From the NCBI RefSeq assembly GCF_047663525.1, contig NC_092600.1:5886001-5950000 (forward strand): a stretch of 64,000 bases of DNA, given 5' to 3'. Below, in pieces: positions 10,286-24,378 of this stretch (its first letter is position 1; each line of letters opens with the position of its first letter). The position numbers and the translations under genes are program-made. Source of the DNA: Anas platyrhynchos (Eukaryota; Chordata; Aves; Anseriformes; Anatidae). Under the pieces are notes generated by a model that saw nothing but the letters and a program-made list of their open reading frames with translations, did not search any database and had not been told where the DNA came from.

Positions 10286-11586
10286 GGTACAGAGATGATG
10301 CCGGGTCCCGTCCCGTATATTGCAGCTGGGTGCAATCCCAAATATCTCGCTCCCATCCCAAATATCTCACTGCCACCACGTCGGGCATCGCCTCCAGTCC
10401 CACCACCATGCCGTGACACCCGGCACAGCACCACGGGGCTCTGGGGTCCCCAGGGGTCGGGGATGGGGTGTGGGGTACAGGGTATAGGATGGGGAAAGTA
10501 GGATGTGGGGTGCGTTGGGGAGGGCTCCCAGCCACCAAAGGGGCTGAGGGGCACTGTTTAATGAGCTGCTGGGTGTTCCCAAGCCCTCACACCCTGCCTG
10601 TGGTGGGTTTGGGGTGCCCATGAGCAGCCCCCACCCCAAACCCCCACCCCAAAGCCGAGGGAGGAGGAGCAGCCCCACAAATTGTCCCCCACACACACCA
10701 CAATGGGGCCGTGCAGCCCCCGTCCCTGCACACTGCTGGTGATTTTACAGAGGGATTTTACAGCAGGAGCACGGCCCTACAGCTCCACGGCCCCAGAGTT
10801 AGGACCCAGCAGGGCTGCAGGCAGGGAGAGCAGAACTGGGAACGAAATTAAAGGGGTGGCGATGAAGGTGTCACCAGTCACCGGGCAGCACTCGGCGCGC
10901 GGCTCCTGCTGCATGAAGTTGTGATGCTGGGACGAGGACAAGAGGGGGTCTTTAGCAAATATTCCCATTTCCTTGACTTCTGTGCCAGCAGGGACTGCAC
11001 TGAAAAAATAAAAATAAAAATCTCAGCCAGGCAGCTGAGAAATGTGGCCTGGGGAATAACCGGAGTCACCCCCAAGGACTGGGGCTCGCAGAAGCCCCCT
11101 TGCACCGGCCCCAGAGGCAGGCATTAATTAATGAAGATTAATGAAGAACCTCTACTGCTCTGAGGGCAAGCAACTCTTTAGCACGTCTGTAGAAACCAGC
11201 AACACACCCTGGGCATTCAAAAGGGAAAAAATCCCATAAAACCACCCGGTAACACCTCCGGCCCTCCCCGCACCCAGCCCAGGGAATTTGGTTTCCTCGG
11301 CCCCTCGCTGGGTGCAGGGGGAGCGGGGCTGCGAGCCCCCAGCCCCAGGGCCGTGCCTCCACCACAGCTTTTGGCCCGAAGGGGGAAGTGGGGAGAGAGA
11401 ACAGGAATTTGGAAAGCGAAAGCAGCGATTTCATGGAGCTCTGCCCCGTGCTGCGGGCCAGGAGCCACAGGGGGAGAGGGTGCAACCGAGCCCTGAGCCG
11501 GGCCTGCCCCTGGCACCGAGCCCCCCGTGGGGCTTTCAGCACTGCATCAGCCCCGGCTCTGCACGCAGGGTTTTAATTAAAAATAA

Positions 11587-11591
<5 letters not shown>

Positions 11592-11620
<29 letters not shown>
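11592..11620 (+). repeat. Poly(A) tract (29 A)
   Basis: A pure A run preceded by AATTAAAAATAAAAATT. It could be the tail of a retroposed sequence, but I recognise no element body before it and no clear target-site duplication. Confidence 0.85.
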
Positions 11621-11622
<2 letters not shown>

Positions 11623-11720
11623 TCTACTGTGCACACGTGGCTGTGGCATTTGAAGTTTTGCAGAAGTAAGTTACCGGTTTTCCTAGGAAGATGGCGACCT
11701 TCCCTTTAGCAGCTTTCAGC

Positions 11721-11723
<3 letters not shown>

Positions 11724-11762
<39 letters not shown>

Positions 11763-11789
11763 TTTATTTATTTATTTATTTATTTATTT
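11724..11789 (+). repeat. Compound microsatellite (TTAC)n(TTAT)n
   Basis: About nine TTAC units run directly into about seven TTAT units. The T-to-C change at a single unit position suggests two expansions from one seed. It lies in the CD74-RPS14 spacer and has no coding role. Confidence 0.95.
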
Positions 11790-14694
11790 TCCCCAGTGTC
11801 TCTTCCATCGCCTCAGGGCTGTGCCCGGCCCCCACCAGCAGGGTGCAGCCCCCAGCCCCACATTCCCCCCAGCCCCAGGGCCCTGTCCACCCGCAGGAGC
11901 ACTCACCCGGAGCTATCCGCCCCACGGTCCTGCCCACGGGCATCCAGAACCAGGCCGTGGACTGAGACCATCCCAAATCCCTCCCAAAACCTCCCAAAAC
12001 CAGTCAGCACAGCTCTGCTTTATGCCACCTGTGAGAGCTGTGACACTGTTACAGGGGCTGGGGAACCGGCTGTATTTTTGGGGGGCAAACCGAGCCACTT
12101 TGACATCTGGGATAAGGAGCAGTCTGGGGGCTTGGTTCCCACTTGTGTGCTGCCCCAAGGCCTTGACCCAGGCCTCAGAGCCTTTATTTCAGAAATGTTG
12201 GTGGAAATATCCCCGGGGACGCTCCCCTGACAGGGCTTGGTTCTGGCAGCAGGCACAGAGCCGGGGGCTCTCACAGGGCCCTGGGAGCCACCAGCGAACA
12301 CAAACCCATCGCTGCCACGTGCCTGCCACCTCTCGGCTCTGTTTTTGGGGGTATTTTTACAGGACTGGCGGATTCACACATGACTGCACGAGATAAACCA
12401 GCTCGACAGGGGCAGGAAGGGGCACAAAGCGCATGAGGCCTTTCCAGGAGGCCCCGCTGGGCCCCGGGCCCTGTGCTCCCACCACAGGCCGGCTCTCCCC
12501 TTTCTCTTCCTCATTTGCTGTTTTCTCTTCTGGGGGACTTCACGCTGCTGCGGGAGGTTGTTCCGAAGACGTCAGATCAGCTGAAAAAATAAAACAGTTT
12601 GCCATTAAGCGTCCAGCCCACGCACCGTGCTCGGTGCAGCAGGAGCCCCTGGCTCACCAAGGAAGGGCTCAGCAGCTGCTCGAGCAACTGGTGGAGAAAA
12701 AAGAGGCATGAATTGGGGTTACAGCCCCCGGTCCTGTGGGGACACAACCCTGCAGCCAGCCCTGACCCTCCTGCGTGGGAGGGCTCAGCCAGGCAGACCC
12801 AAAGCTGCTCTCAGAGCACACCTTCCCTTTTCTCTGAGCTCCCCGCATGGCGGCTGTGCTTCCCAGAGCTTTCCCCAAACACCCACCTCCCGAAGCCACC
12901 CAATTAACATCACTGTGGACAGAGTAACACCAAAACAACAAGGTTTAACTGTATTTAGGATTATTTTTTTTAATAAGGATCGCACAGAGTGCAGCTGTGG
13001 TGCCACGCAGCTCCCTGCTCTCGCACAGCTCTGCCCCGTCCCCTCCTCAGCACCAGGCTACATTCAGCTCCGTGCTGCCTGAACAAACCACCGCTGGCTT
13101 CATTTTTTTCAGCAATTTCTCCACACAAAGTTCAAAGAACACTTAGAGTACAGGAAAATGGCTATTTAAACTGCAATAATGCACTTTTAAGGCAGAAGGG
13201 AAAGTTTATTTCTAAAGTTTTCCACAGCCGCGTATAAAATTACAAACAAAACACCCCGGCTATGCCAAGAGAAATGCTGGCTTAGGAACATGGGCCCAGG
13301 CAGAGATTTTTTTTTCCACACAAACGGGAAGTCATGTATTAAGCAACAGCTTGCAGAAAACCCACCGCTCGTTAGCTCGCTGACAAGCGTAGCTTTCTTT
13401 TCCACAGCAGGGACACCTCGAAGAGATCGTGACTAACTCCGAAACCACAAGCATCCAAGCTTTTTTAACTACAGAAAGTGAGGCGCGCCACGGCTTCAGA
13501 TCAGTCTCATTTCCTCCACCGACTTACATCCCCTTTTACTGCTAGAGCTGGGGAGCTGAAAACGGAGCTCGGCAGGAGCAATGCGCCCTGGATCTCGTTT
13601 GGGGCGAGTGGCCTCACTGGAACAGAGCCTGCTTTGAAAGCAGAGCCCCTCCGACAAAGCTGCTGGTCAAGGTATCCGTTCTGGTAACGAGGGAGGTGGG
13701 TGGGTGAAGGAATCCTGTGAAGTATTTTAAGATACAAAGGTGTGGGAAAGCCTGCAGGAAAGGAGTGAAGTTCTCAGACATGAGGATCTTGAGACAGATG
13801 GTGTCCAAGGGCCCAGGATCTCAAGACACTGCCTTCCAGCTTCATTTGTAGGCCACACAGCATCATTTATACAATGATTTAGATTTGCCGTGGAACTGTG
13901 CTAAAAATTCTGTTTTCATCAATCCTGATTAAGACACAGCTACCATCACTTAAACCTGGCTGTAAGTATTCCTGGACAACCGTTTTAGAAGTGCTCGCTC
14001 ATCGCCAAGACAGACTCCCACTGCAGAGCATGGAATTGCAGCTGAGAAGCATGGCAGGCTCTACCTGCCTCTGAAATAAGCTGCCTGCTGCGTGCTGCCC
14101 TGCCCTCCCACAGGAAAGCACAAGACTGACCCATGTCACCGCAGGCACTGCGCAGTATTAGGGCTGTAGTCACCATCTCACAGGAGGAATTTTGACAATT
14201 TCATCTCCTGAAAGGCAGAAGCCACTATTTTAACCATCAGCTTGACACCGTGAGCATACAGGAATTCAGCCATCTTAAACTGTACTTCTCCCTATGCCCA
14301 CACACCTTCCCTTGGTCTGAATCTTTCTATAGCCAAGGAAGTGACAAAAACAAGTAATTTAAAAGCTTGGAGAGCTGCGAAGAGAATATTTTAAGAGGTG
14401 GAAACGGGCATTTATTCCACGTGATGGCAGCATGTTCAGTGTAAGGTAAACATCAGCGCAGGAAGCGGGGCACAGCCGGGAAGTGAGGAGTCATTTTTCT
14501 GAAATACATCTGGCAGCATGAACGCATCAGCAGAGCAGCTGAGGGAGCTGTAATTTCAGTGCTTTTAGAAGCTTTTCTGGTGTACGTTCAAGCACACACA
14601 GCACCTCTGTTGTGGCTGTCATCAGACTAAAGCTGCTCAACTTCTGAGCACGCCTCAGCAAGCAAACACACAGAGAAAAGGTTTGTAAGAGAGC

Positions 14695-14700
14695 TTTAAT
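14695..14700 (-). terminator. Poly(A) signal ATTAAA for RPS14
   Basis: Read on the + strand as TTTAAT, about 20 nt after the RPS14 stop codon on the - strand. This gives the very short 3' UTR typical of ribosomal protein genes. Confidence 0.8.
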
Positions 14701-14720
14701 AATGAAAGGTGCAGCATTGT

Positions 14721-16394
<1,674 letters not shown>

Positions 16395-16504
16395 TTAAAG
16401 GATTTTATGAGCTGCTCTGCAATTGCAACCTCCTACAAAGCAGGACAACTGAGTTCCTGATGGCAAAATGCATCTGGCAATTTTGAGGTATAATTGGACA
16501 TCTT

Positions 16505-16508
16505 AATA

Positions 16509-16577
<69 letters not shown>
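16505..16577. repeat. (AAT)n trinucleotide repeat in RPS14 intron 1
   Basis: Roughly 23 uninterrupted AAT units, about 180 bp upstream of the coding exon 2 acceptor. It reads as poly-Asn or poly-Tyr in spurious ORFs. It should be highly polymorphic in length. Confidence 0.97.
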
Positions 16578-16579
<2 letters not shown>

Positions 16580-17506
16580 AAACCAAACAAGTATTTACAG
16601 CTTTGCTGTATGCTGGCAAGCAGGCCAGCACCCACAACTGCTTAGAGGGGTCTCAAGCTGCTGGTGCTTCTGCCTTTAAAGCCTACACCTCACGTGGATG
16701 GTGGCAAATGGAGCAATCAAGTATGTTTAGTTAGGTGCTTGGTGATCCCACACCTCTGCTCCTGAAGCACAAAGTGATGGTTCCCTGTTGTCCTCTCTTG
16801 CCAAACACCAGCTACAGCAGGTGCTTTGCAGCAGAGATAAATATAGTGAGTTCATTAAGAAAATGAACTCAAGGCATGACCTACTTTTATCCACAAACCT
16901 TAGCCTGGCGGCCTCCTGTTTACTTAGGAACAGCACGTAACCCTGTTAAATCAAGGTCTAAAAAGCCACTACAGGGCCACTCCAACAAATTTTTCTGGCA
17001 TGCCCAGTGAAAGGCTGCATCAACATTACTGTCCCAAAGCAACTCCACTGCTCACAGGCTCGTAGAGCCCAGCAGCACTCGCTTCCCCAAGCAAAGCAAG
17101 CACCAAGCCACGGGCAGTTTTCGCCAGGCTCTGCCCCAGAGCAACGCGCCTGCTGCTCAGCACCGCACTGAGCACACACTGGACGTGGACCCGGCACCCA
17201 GGAGGCCCTAAGAAGCCGCCACCAGACCCAGTGCAGCCCCCAGACCCCCAGCCCTTCTCCCCTTCCTCCAGGCTGGCCGTGCCGTGCCCCTCCCGCTACC
17301 CCGGCCCTCCGCCGGCCGCCCACCTACGCCAGCCCCCGGCTCGGCCGCGGCCTAGCGCCGCGCTCCGCCGGGACCGCCTCCCTCGGGCAGCCCCGGGGCC
17401 GGGCAAGCGGGCGGCGAGCGGGGGAGCTGGGGAGGGACCGGGGGGAGCCGCGGACAGGCGGATGTTATCGGATGTTGTCGGATGGCGGCGGGCGGCCCGC
17501 ACTCAC

Positions 17507-17544
17507 CCGCCCGTCTGCTCCGGCGGCCGCCGCTGGAAAGGAAG
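17507..17544 (-). promoter_or_regulatory. RPS14: RPS14 noncoding exon 1 with 5'-TOP start
   Basis: On the - strand, CTTCCTTTCC at 17544-17535 begins a pyrimidine tract of the TOP class that makes ribosomal protein mRNAs responsive to mTOR/LARP1. The exon ends at the strong donor GTGAGT (17506-17501). The exact start base is inferred from the TOP rule (a C followed by pyrimidines). The exon and its surroundings are CpG-rich. Confidence 0.75.
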
Positions 17545-17638
17545 TGGCAGCGCGAGGGGGGCGGAAGGGGCCGCGCTCAGCCGGAAGGGATGGCGGCGGG
17601 AGGCCGGCTTCCGCCCGCGCGCCGCGGCTGACCTCCTC

Positions 17639-17843
17639 AAGATGGCGGCGCCCGCACCCACCGGGGTTGACCTGCTCAAGATGGCGGCTCTCGCCGCTCA
17701 GTGTGCCCCTCCCCAACATGGCGGCGCCCGCCTCAAACGGCACCGCCCTCCTCAAGATGGCGGCGCACCCCCCCCATCCCCACCCCGCCGCCTTCAAGAT
17801 GGCGGCGGTCGCCTCGCAGCTGTCCCCTCCCCAAGATGGCGGC
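17639..17843 (+). repeat. Tandem array of six YY1-type motifs upstream of RPS14
   Basis: The 11-mer AAGATGGCGGC (one copy AACATGGCGGC) starts at 17639, 17678, 17715, 17754, 17796 and 17833, all on the + strand, with pitches of 39, 37, 39, 42 and 37 bp. Flanks share a preceding CCTCC/CTC and a following GCCC-type segment, so it looks like a diverged minisatellite of about 39 bp in which the motif has been kept. The shorter GATGGCGGC also occurs at 17481 and 17589. AANATGGCGGC is the known YY1 binding core. The array lies 95-300 bp upstream of the RPS14 TOP start. Confidence 0.9.
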
Positions 17844-17849
17844 GCCACG

Positions 17850-20800
17850 CTTCAGAGGGATGCGGTCCCTCAGGGCCTTTCTCGGTGCCATTGGGCGGCG
17901 TTTTGCCGTCATTAAACGTCTTCCTAAGCACTACACAATGGCGCCACACGGCCCAGCTGTGGTGGCATGGGTCGGTGTGTGTGCCAAGTGTGCAGGCTAC
18001 GAGGGCTGTCTCAAATGGCCACCGGCCCTGCTTCAGCTCCTCCATCCCGTTGTCCCAGGAGGCCGTCAGGTCTCCGTTTTAACCTGGTTTCACCAACAGA
18101 AGCCATCCTGAAGCAGAAGCCGCAGTGCAGAGCTTTCCGCTGGGCTTTGTGCACGCATCGAAGTTCTGTTTAAATGTAGCATAGCCATGTGGCAAGTGCC
18201 CCCCGTATAACATACTTCAGTGAAACAAAATAAATGAGACGGGGAGCACTTAATACTGGAAGCGCATGCCCCAAGCGGTTTCACAAACCAGCGGGAGGAT
18301 TTGGTGCAGCTCATGCATGGGGACGGGACCTCAGGGCCCCCTGCTCCAGCAGCTGCCCTGGCACCGGGCAGAGCTGGCACCGCGCCTGGGAGGCCCCGGC
18401 AGAGGCCGGGCACCAGCTGCTCCTCCTGCACTGCTGGCGGGTGGCTGAGCACAGCTGCATCTCCTGTGGGATCCAGACAGCCGCCCGGGTTCATCGGCTC
18501 TAGGAGAAGCTCAGACACGTTTGCTCCAGAACGCTGGAAAGGCCTGGAGTCCTGCAGGGCAGGGCTGTTTCTCCACCAAGACCCCATCCACCCGCAAGAC
18601 TCCCAGGTATTGACAGCACCGGGTCTAAGCTTAACGTCTTCATCCAGGAGAACAGCTACCGCTCAGTTCAAGGCTTCCGATTAAGACCTTAAAGCCCTAG
18701 CTTAATGTGCAGCGACCTTGCCTGACCCGTTAAAGAAAACCAAACAGAAAGACTCTCTACAATCAACATCTCTGCTGACATCTTAGACCTTCAACCTCGT
18801 TGTTCAGCTGCCTGATCCCAGGAGACTCCTAGATGAGGCTTACCTGCTAATGTAGCCCAGCTGTACGTGCTTCTTTGTCCTAACAAATTTCTGCAGGAAT
18901 CAAGCAGGTTCCTAATGTTGTTACTGTCTGCCTTATTTCCTCCTCTAAGAGCTGGTTGCATAATGCTTCCTATCATTCTCACAGAAAAGTCATCGCTATA
19001 AGACTATAAGGAGGTGTTCAGGAATTTTACCCGTAAGGGGATGTACATAGACACTTTAATATGCATAAGTCTTTGGAGCATTTTCTCTTTAGGAGCTAAT
19101 GGGAGATATTTAAATACACATAATTCTCTGCTGGGAAGTCAGAAGGCTGATGTAAGTGGCACAGACTTTATAGCTGTGAATGATGGTGCCGGGACTCCCT
19201 CCTGGAACAATTATCTGGGGAGACTTCTTACACCTCTACAGCAAATAGAATGTAAATTTGTAAAGTTTTACATTAAGGCAATCCAGCGAGTGAATATTTA
19301 AATCAGCACCAACTGATTTAAATGGGGCTCAGGAGAGTAAAGATGGGAAACATCAAAGACCTTTGGAAAAAAAGACAGATTGAACCTGACTTAATAGCAC
19401 TTGCAATACGCTTCTTGGGCCTGATCCTGCCCCGCTTCTCCAAATACCTCCTCCGTGAAACCAGGGGAGCAGAGGAGAAGCAGATGGCTGTAGATGAGGT
19501 CTGAGGGAGGCTCCGTGTAATTGTTCCACCGGAGGGATTGCACAATCTGAAGGCCCGAAAACCCTTCTGCAGGGAGGGTCCAGTGCCTCTGCTTGGACAA
19601 AGGAATTTGCTGCTGGCTGGTGGGAAACTTTTGAATCCCCTTAGTGCCTTGCCTGGTGCTTTTTTGCTCTGGCATGAAAAGAGGCCAGTGAAACGCATTT
19701 GTCTGCTGCTGAGTCCCCTTGGATAGCGCTGCCTTCTGCTTCTGATGCAGAGGGCTAGGAAGGCTGAGAAATCCTGGGGTGTTGAAATTTTTTTGTCCCT
19801 CCAGGGAGAAGAGATTTGTTCTGTAAGGCTTCCCTGCACCTCCCTGTGCCTCCTCCCAGGAATGATAAAGCCCACTTAGCTCCGTGGGCCACCCTGCCTG
19901 CTCCTCTCTTCATTAGCAGCTTGCTGCTGCACCAGGGATCTTCCTGTTTAAATATTGAGTGATAGTCTTTTAAAATATACATTGGCAGGACTGCTGTAAT
20001 TCCAGCCAGGGGCTCCAGTGACACCGGCTGCGGGTTGATTTGACTGACGAGGGGAAGGACGGGGCTGGTGGCCTGGGCAAGGCTGATCCCCCCGTCACTG
20101 CTGCCCTTTGCCTGCCCTCTGTTCTGACACAAATCCCGATGGCAGGGACTCCTCCGTGCCCTATTTTTACCCAGATTTGAGGGGTGCTGATTTGAGGGGC
20201 TGGGTTTCCCTCTGCTTTGCCTTTCCTGCCTTGAATCTCACCTCCCTGAGGATCTTTCCTCCCCTTTTTGCTGTTTCTCTGCTTGCTCAGTGCAGCCCCA
20301 TGTGTGTGCACAGGGCAGACAGCACTGATCTTCCCCGAGGCTCGCACCCGCCTGCAGATGATGTCCTTGTGGAACAGATGCAAGCCAGAGGCACGGAAAC
20401 GGGCAAGCTTCCACGTGCGGGGTGACAGGCTGAAACAACCACTGGCGCTCCAGATGAACCTCCAAAAAACCCCAACAACCCAGCGCTTCCCAGTTAAACG
20501 CTGCCCACAGCCCCAGAGCAGCTGGGAAGCAGGCTGGGCCGAATCCCTCAAGGCACCCTGCGGGATGGGGTTTTCCTACTCCCAGGGAGGAATTCTCCCC
20601 TCTCTCTTTGCCCCAGGCTTTGCACCAGTCCTGGTGTGTCTGCAGGGGAGCTGCCTGAATGCCATCAGGACCAGGCTGCCGAGGACGCAGGAACATTCCC
20701 AGGCTGGGATGATTCACAGGAGGGGCACCCGGCAGGGACTCAAGGACTGCGTCCTCCAGCCTGGTGGGAAGGATGCTCAGGCCACAGCGAGGTCAGTGGC

Positions 20801-23640
20801 AGAGACGATGTGTATTTGCTATGAGAAATCCCTCAGATTTAGTTCTTAAACATGTAATTAAAATTCCAGCTGCTCCTTGGTTGTAGCCTCTCCAGCCCAT
20901 GGGAAACCCACAGACAGGGTGACGCTGCAAGTGGATTTCGTAACTCAGCCAGTGACTAAACAAAAAGGGAGCCTGAGAGCCGAAATGGGAATGCTGCTCT
21001 CCATCCCTCATCCTGCCCAGGCTTTGGCCCTGGTGGAAACCAGCCCCGGTTTCCCACTCGCTGCGTTCTGCTGCTAGACCGATGGCCTCACTGATGGCCT
21101 TGAAACGGAAACTGGAGGAAGACGAGGCCGAAGTTATTCCTGGAGGCTGAACTCTTGCCATCTGCCTGGTGTGGAGCAGGGTTTGCGCCTGGGACTCTCA
21201 TGGGGCTGGTGGGCAACAGCTCCAGGCCCCTCACATTGACATCGTTCCTCTAATAACGCCGATAAAGTGAAATTCAGGGCCATGAATGCAGCCATTCACG
21301 GGTTTAAAAAATGAAAGAAAAGTTTTTCCTTTCACTTCTAAGGCCATCGGGCTTCTTAGTTTTAGAAATGCCGTTTGTGCATGCACACATGTAGAACGAT
21401 GTGTCAGAAACAGGCATAAGAAGATTAAAAAAAGAAATCTCCAACGCTGAAGTTAAAGCACTTAAGGAATTGGCAGAGACTTCAAGAGCCGGTGTCTGGT
21501 CCTAATGAAGTTGGTGGAAGTGCTGCCATGGACTTCAAGGGGACTGTAATTTGGCTGTAACTCAGTAGGAAGCTGAAGGTGTTGATTAATAAATTGGAGA
21601 CAATGCAGAGGAAAGCTGCTAAACTTCTTTCCAACAGATGTGCTGAAGAGGAGCCTGCAAGTCAAAATATGCAGGAAAGGAACTGGTTTCCACTCTATTT
21701 GCAAACAGAACACAGGGAAAAAAAATAGCTGTCTGATATTCATGTAAAACGGTGGAACTGGTATTAATAAATACGAATGTATTTATGAGCAGCCTTCTGT
21801 GTCCAGCGAGTAGGTCATTCTTTTCGAAAAAATTGTATTAGCAGATGCCTGAGCGAGTGTTCAACAAATTCCTTTTTCTCCAAAGTAAGTGTTCAGTGGA
21901 AAATTTTACCACTGGAGACTGTGGATTCTGGAGGTTGTCCTTAGATTTTGGTGTGTGCCTTTGATTACTCATCGTTGGCTTTTTGTTCGATGATTTGTAC
22001 ATGAGTTTCCTCTGCTAAAACTCTGACAGAGGTTAGCTTGGCCTCAGAAAGCTATTCCTAGTGCAGATACTCTTTCAGGCTGAGTTTGCGAATCGTTTAA
22101 GGCTGAAAAAAAATTCCTTTAATATTCCTTACAGCAGCTCGCAGTTGAAAAATTTCCTGTTTGTCCCTTTTTATTTTCCGAGCTTTCAAGTAACTTTGGC
22201 TTAGGCATGATATTCAGAGATCTTTGGAGAAAAGACTCGTGAGAGAAGTGGAATGTTTAAGGATAAGGAGTCTTTGACTTCAATGAATGCTTCAGAGTGC
22301 GTTAGAAAATTTGCAGTCATAATTGTCTGCGATTCTTTGCGTCTCCTTCCCTATTATTTCCTTTTCTTTCATTCCTTTTTTTTGTTTTGTTTTGTTTTGT
22401 TTATCTGCTTGTTTCATTTGATTGAAATTGCTTCCTCGCCTCCTGTCGAGTAGGAAGCTCTCCTGGAGCGTGCTGCCAGAGCCAAACTCCAGACAGACCT
22501 TCTGCTGCGTCTCGTCCCCGTGGGCTGGACACGAAACCTCGTGGGGTCTTCTTCATGCCCTGCTGGGCACGGCCAGCCCCCGCAGCTGCCCCGGGGTGTG
22601 GGTAATGCACCCAGCCGGGCTGGGAGCAGACACAGCCCTGCAGGCGCAGCACGAGCTCCTGTCATGCCTTGGAACGGATGTAGGGAGATCTCAGAGAAGG
22701 TGTTTTGTTCTCAGCATTGCTTTGAAACGCCTTGGCAAGGCATTCCCCTGTCGTACGCAAACACGTCAAAATCCAGGATGGGAGCTCAGAGCCTTGGGGA
22801 TAGGTCGGACGGGTGCGGAGCTCCCAGCTGTTCCTTCCTCTGCTTTGTCTTGTTTCTCCGTTTCCGAATCAGCTCATCCAGCTCCACGCATTTCCTCTGC
22901 TTTGAGACGAGCCCACGCTACCCCGCGCCCTTCTGCAGCACCCCAAGATCCCTCCAGCCCCTCATGAGCTGCCCCCAGGGGCTGACCCCGACCTGGAAGC
23001 AGGGTCCTCGTACCACGGGTGGGCACAGCCCTGCTCGGGGCCCTCTGCAGCCACACGGTGCGTGCTGGCGAGCCGGACCTGGGCAGCTCGTGCCACCCAT
23101 CACAAACTCCTTCCCGATGGGATTGTGTCTCCACGTGGCTGCAGAGCCCCTGGCAGCCCCTGTTTTAGCCCTCTCTGAGGAATGAAGGCAATCTGTGTGT
23201 GCACAAGGGTCCTGGGGGCAGCCAGCCCTTGACTCAGATGCGCATCTTGGAGTTGGGGTGGGAGAGCTGGAATTTGTCGTGAGGCAGCACTTTGAGATCA
23301 GCCCTGGGTTTTGCAGCTGGGGAGGAGGATGGGGATGACCTCGGGCTTAACCGGCTTCAAAAATGTGACGTGGAGTGTGCATGGAGAAAGATAAAAGGGC
23401 TTTTTGTGGGAGACAGCAGCCCGGCACACCAATTACACCAAACTTGATGCTGGGGCCGCATCCTTCACACACCCCGCTGCGCTCGCCTCAGGGAGCAGCG
23501 GTGGGAGAAGGGCCCCGATGGGACCCTCACTGAGGGGATCAAACACATCCCAGCCCCGGGGGGTGGTCTGGGACCCTCTGGGGGACCCTTTTTGGGACCT
23601 TTTTGTGGGGAGATCATGGCACAGCCGAAGTATCTCGAGG
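17850..23640. other. RPS14-NDST1 intergenic region without recognised gene
   Basis: Divergent spacer of about 5.8 kb. I see no ORF with family resemblance. A + strand AATAAA near 18228 could end a short divergent transcript from the RPS14 CpG region. The segment 18980-19320 and the stretch 21240-22420 are AT-rich and could hold regulatory elements. Confidence 0.5.
22376..22402. repeat. Short (TTTTG)n tract
   Basis: A T run followed by about four TTTTG units in the RPS14-NDST1 spacer. Confidence 0.9.
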
Positions 23641-24120
23641 TGACGGGGGCTGAGCGCGGCTCCCCCCAGCACCACGGCGCGGGGACCGCCGCCACACTGG
23701 GACCGTGTGGGGACAAACGGCGAGGCCGGGCTCCGTGCTGAGGGCACGGACACCTCGGGGGCCCCATCCCCGACCCCATTCCCATCCCCAGCCCCAGCCC
23801 CGGCCCTGTCGGCCCGCAGGGGGCAGGCTGCGGGAGGCGGGCCCGGGGGTGGTGCTGGCTGCGGGGCAGGGCCGGGCCGGGCCGCGCCGGGCTGGGCTGA
23901 GCCGAGCGGCGGCGGCGGCGGGGCCGTGGCGGTGGCGGCGGCGCGGAGCGGAGCCGGAGCGGGGCCCGAGGCCGGGCATGCAGGTACGGGGACGGGGACG
24001 GGGAAGGGAATAGGGACGGGAACGGGGACGGGGGCAGGCAGGCAGCAGGCAGGAGGAGCGGGGCCCGCAGACAAAGGGCGGCGAGGCCGCGGGGACGCCG
24101 AGCTCCGGCCTGGTGCTGCT
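23640..24120 (+). promoter_or_regulatory. NDST1: CpG-rich candidate NDST1 promoter with noncoding exon 1
   Basis: A dense CpG block with GGCGGC runs contains a good splice donor, GCATGCAG|GTACGG, at 23993/23994. An exon of about 150 bp ending there would splice to the strong acceptor at 31811 that opens the first coding exon. NDST genes are known to have distant noncoding first exons. The exon's start and its link to NDST1 are inferred, not seen. Confidence 0.5.
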
Positions 24121-24170
24121 GGTGGTGGGGCTCCGGGGCTCCCAGCTGGAGAGGCCGAGGGGACCCGGTG

Positions 24171-24378
24171 CTGCTGGTCCTGGTCTTGGTCCTGGTCTTG
24201 GTCCTGGTTCTGGTCCTGGTCCTGGTCCTGATCCTGGTGCTGGACCCGGTCCTGGTCCCAGTCCCAGTCCTGGTCCCGGTGCTGGTCCTGGTCCTGGACC
24301 CGGTTCTGGTCCTGATCCTGATCCTGGTCCTGGTCCCAGTCCCGGTCCTGGTCCCGGTGCTGGTCCTGGTCCTGGTGT
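24171..24378. repeat. Hexanucleotide array (TCCTGG)n
   Basis: About 34 six-base units, mainly TCCTGG with variants such as TCTTGG, TCCCAG, TCCCGG and TGCTGG. Most differences are substitutions, so the 6-bp register is kept throughout. The strands encode Gly-Pro, Leu-Val or Asp-Gln dipeptide strings in different frames and create long open frames on both strands; these are products of the repeat. It sits just downstream of the candidate NDST1 exon 1. Confidence 0.93.

Larger units (their letters stand above)
10300..14670. other. CD74-RPS14 intergenic region without recognised gene
   Basis: About 4.4 kb. The first part is GC-rich and holds a poly(A) run and a TTAC/TTAT tract. From about 12900 to 14650 the DNA is more AT-rich and UTR-like, with - strand AATAAA near 13206, but I find no convincing ORF or splice chain. 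A lone AAGATGGCGAC (YY1-like) sits at 11688. Confidence 0.5.

Noticed and set aside
9525-10538. Long - strand frame with Gly/Trp/Val-rich protein
   Set aside because: It reads through the C-rich minisatellite in CD74 intron 1 and into the real exon 1; a repeat artefact.
11592-11620. Processed retroposon ending in the poly(A) run
   Set aside because: No recognisable gene copy precedes the tail and no target-site duplication was seen; kept only as a simple repeat.
16494-16679. Poly-Asn or poly-Tyr small proteins
   Set aside because: Direct translation of the AAT microsatellite in RPS14 intron 1.
17231-18082. A 283-codon + strand frame across the RPS14 CpG region
   Set aside because: Its middle is the YY1 motif array and it has no family resemblance; a chance frame in CpG-rich DNA.
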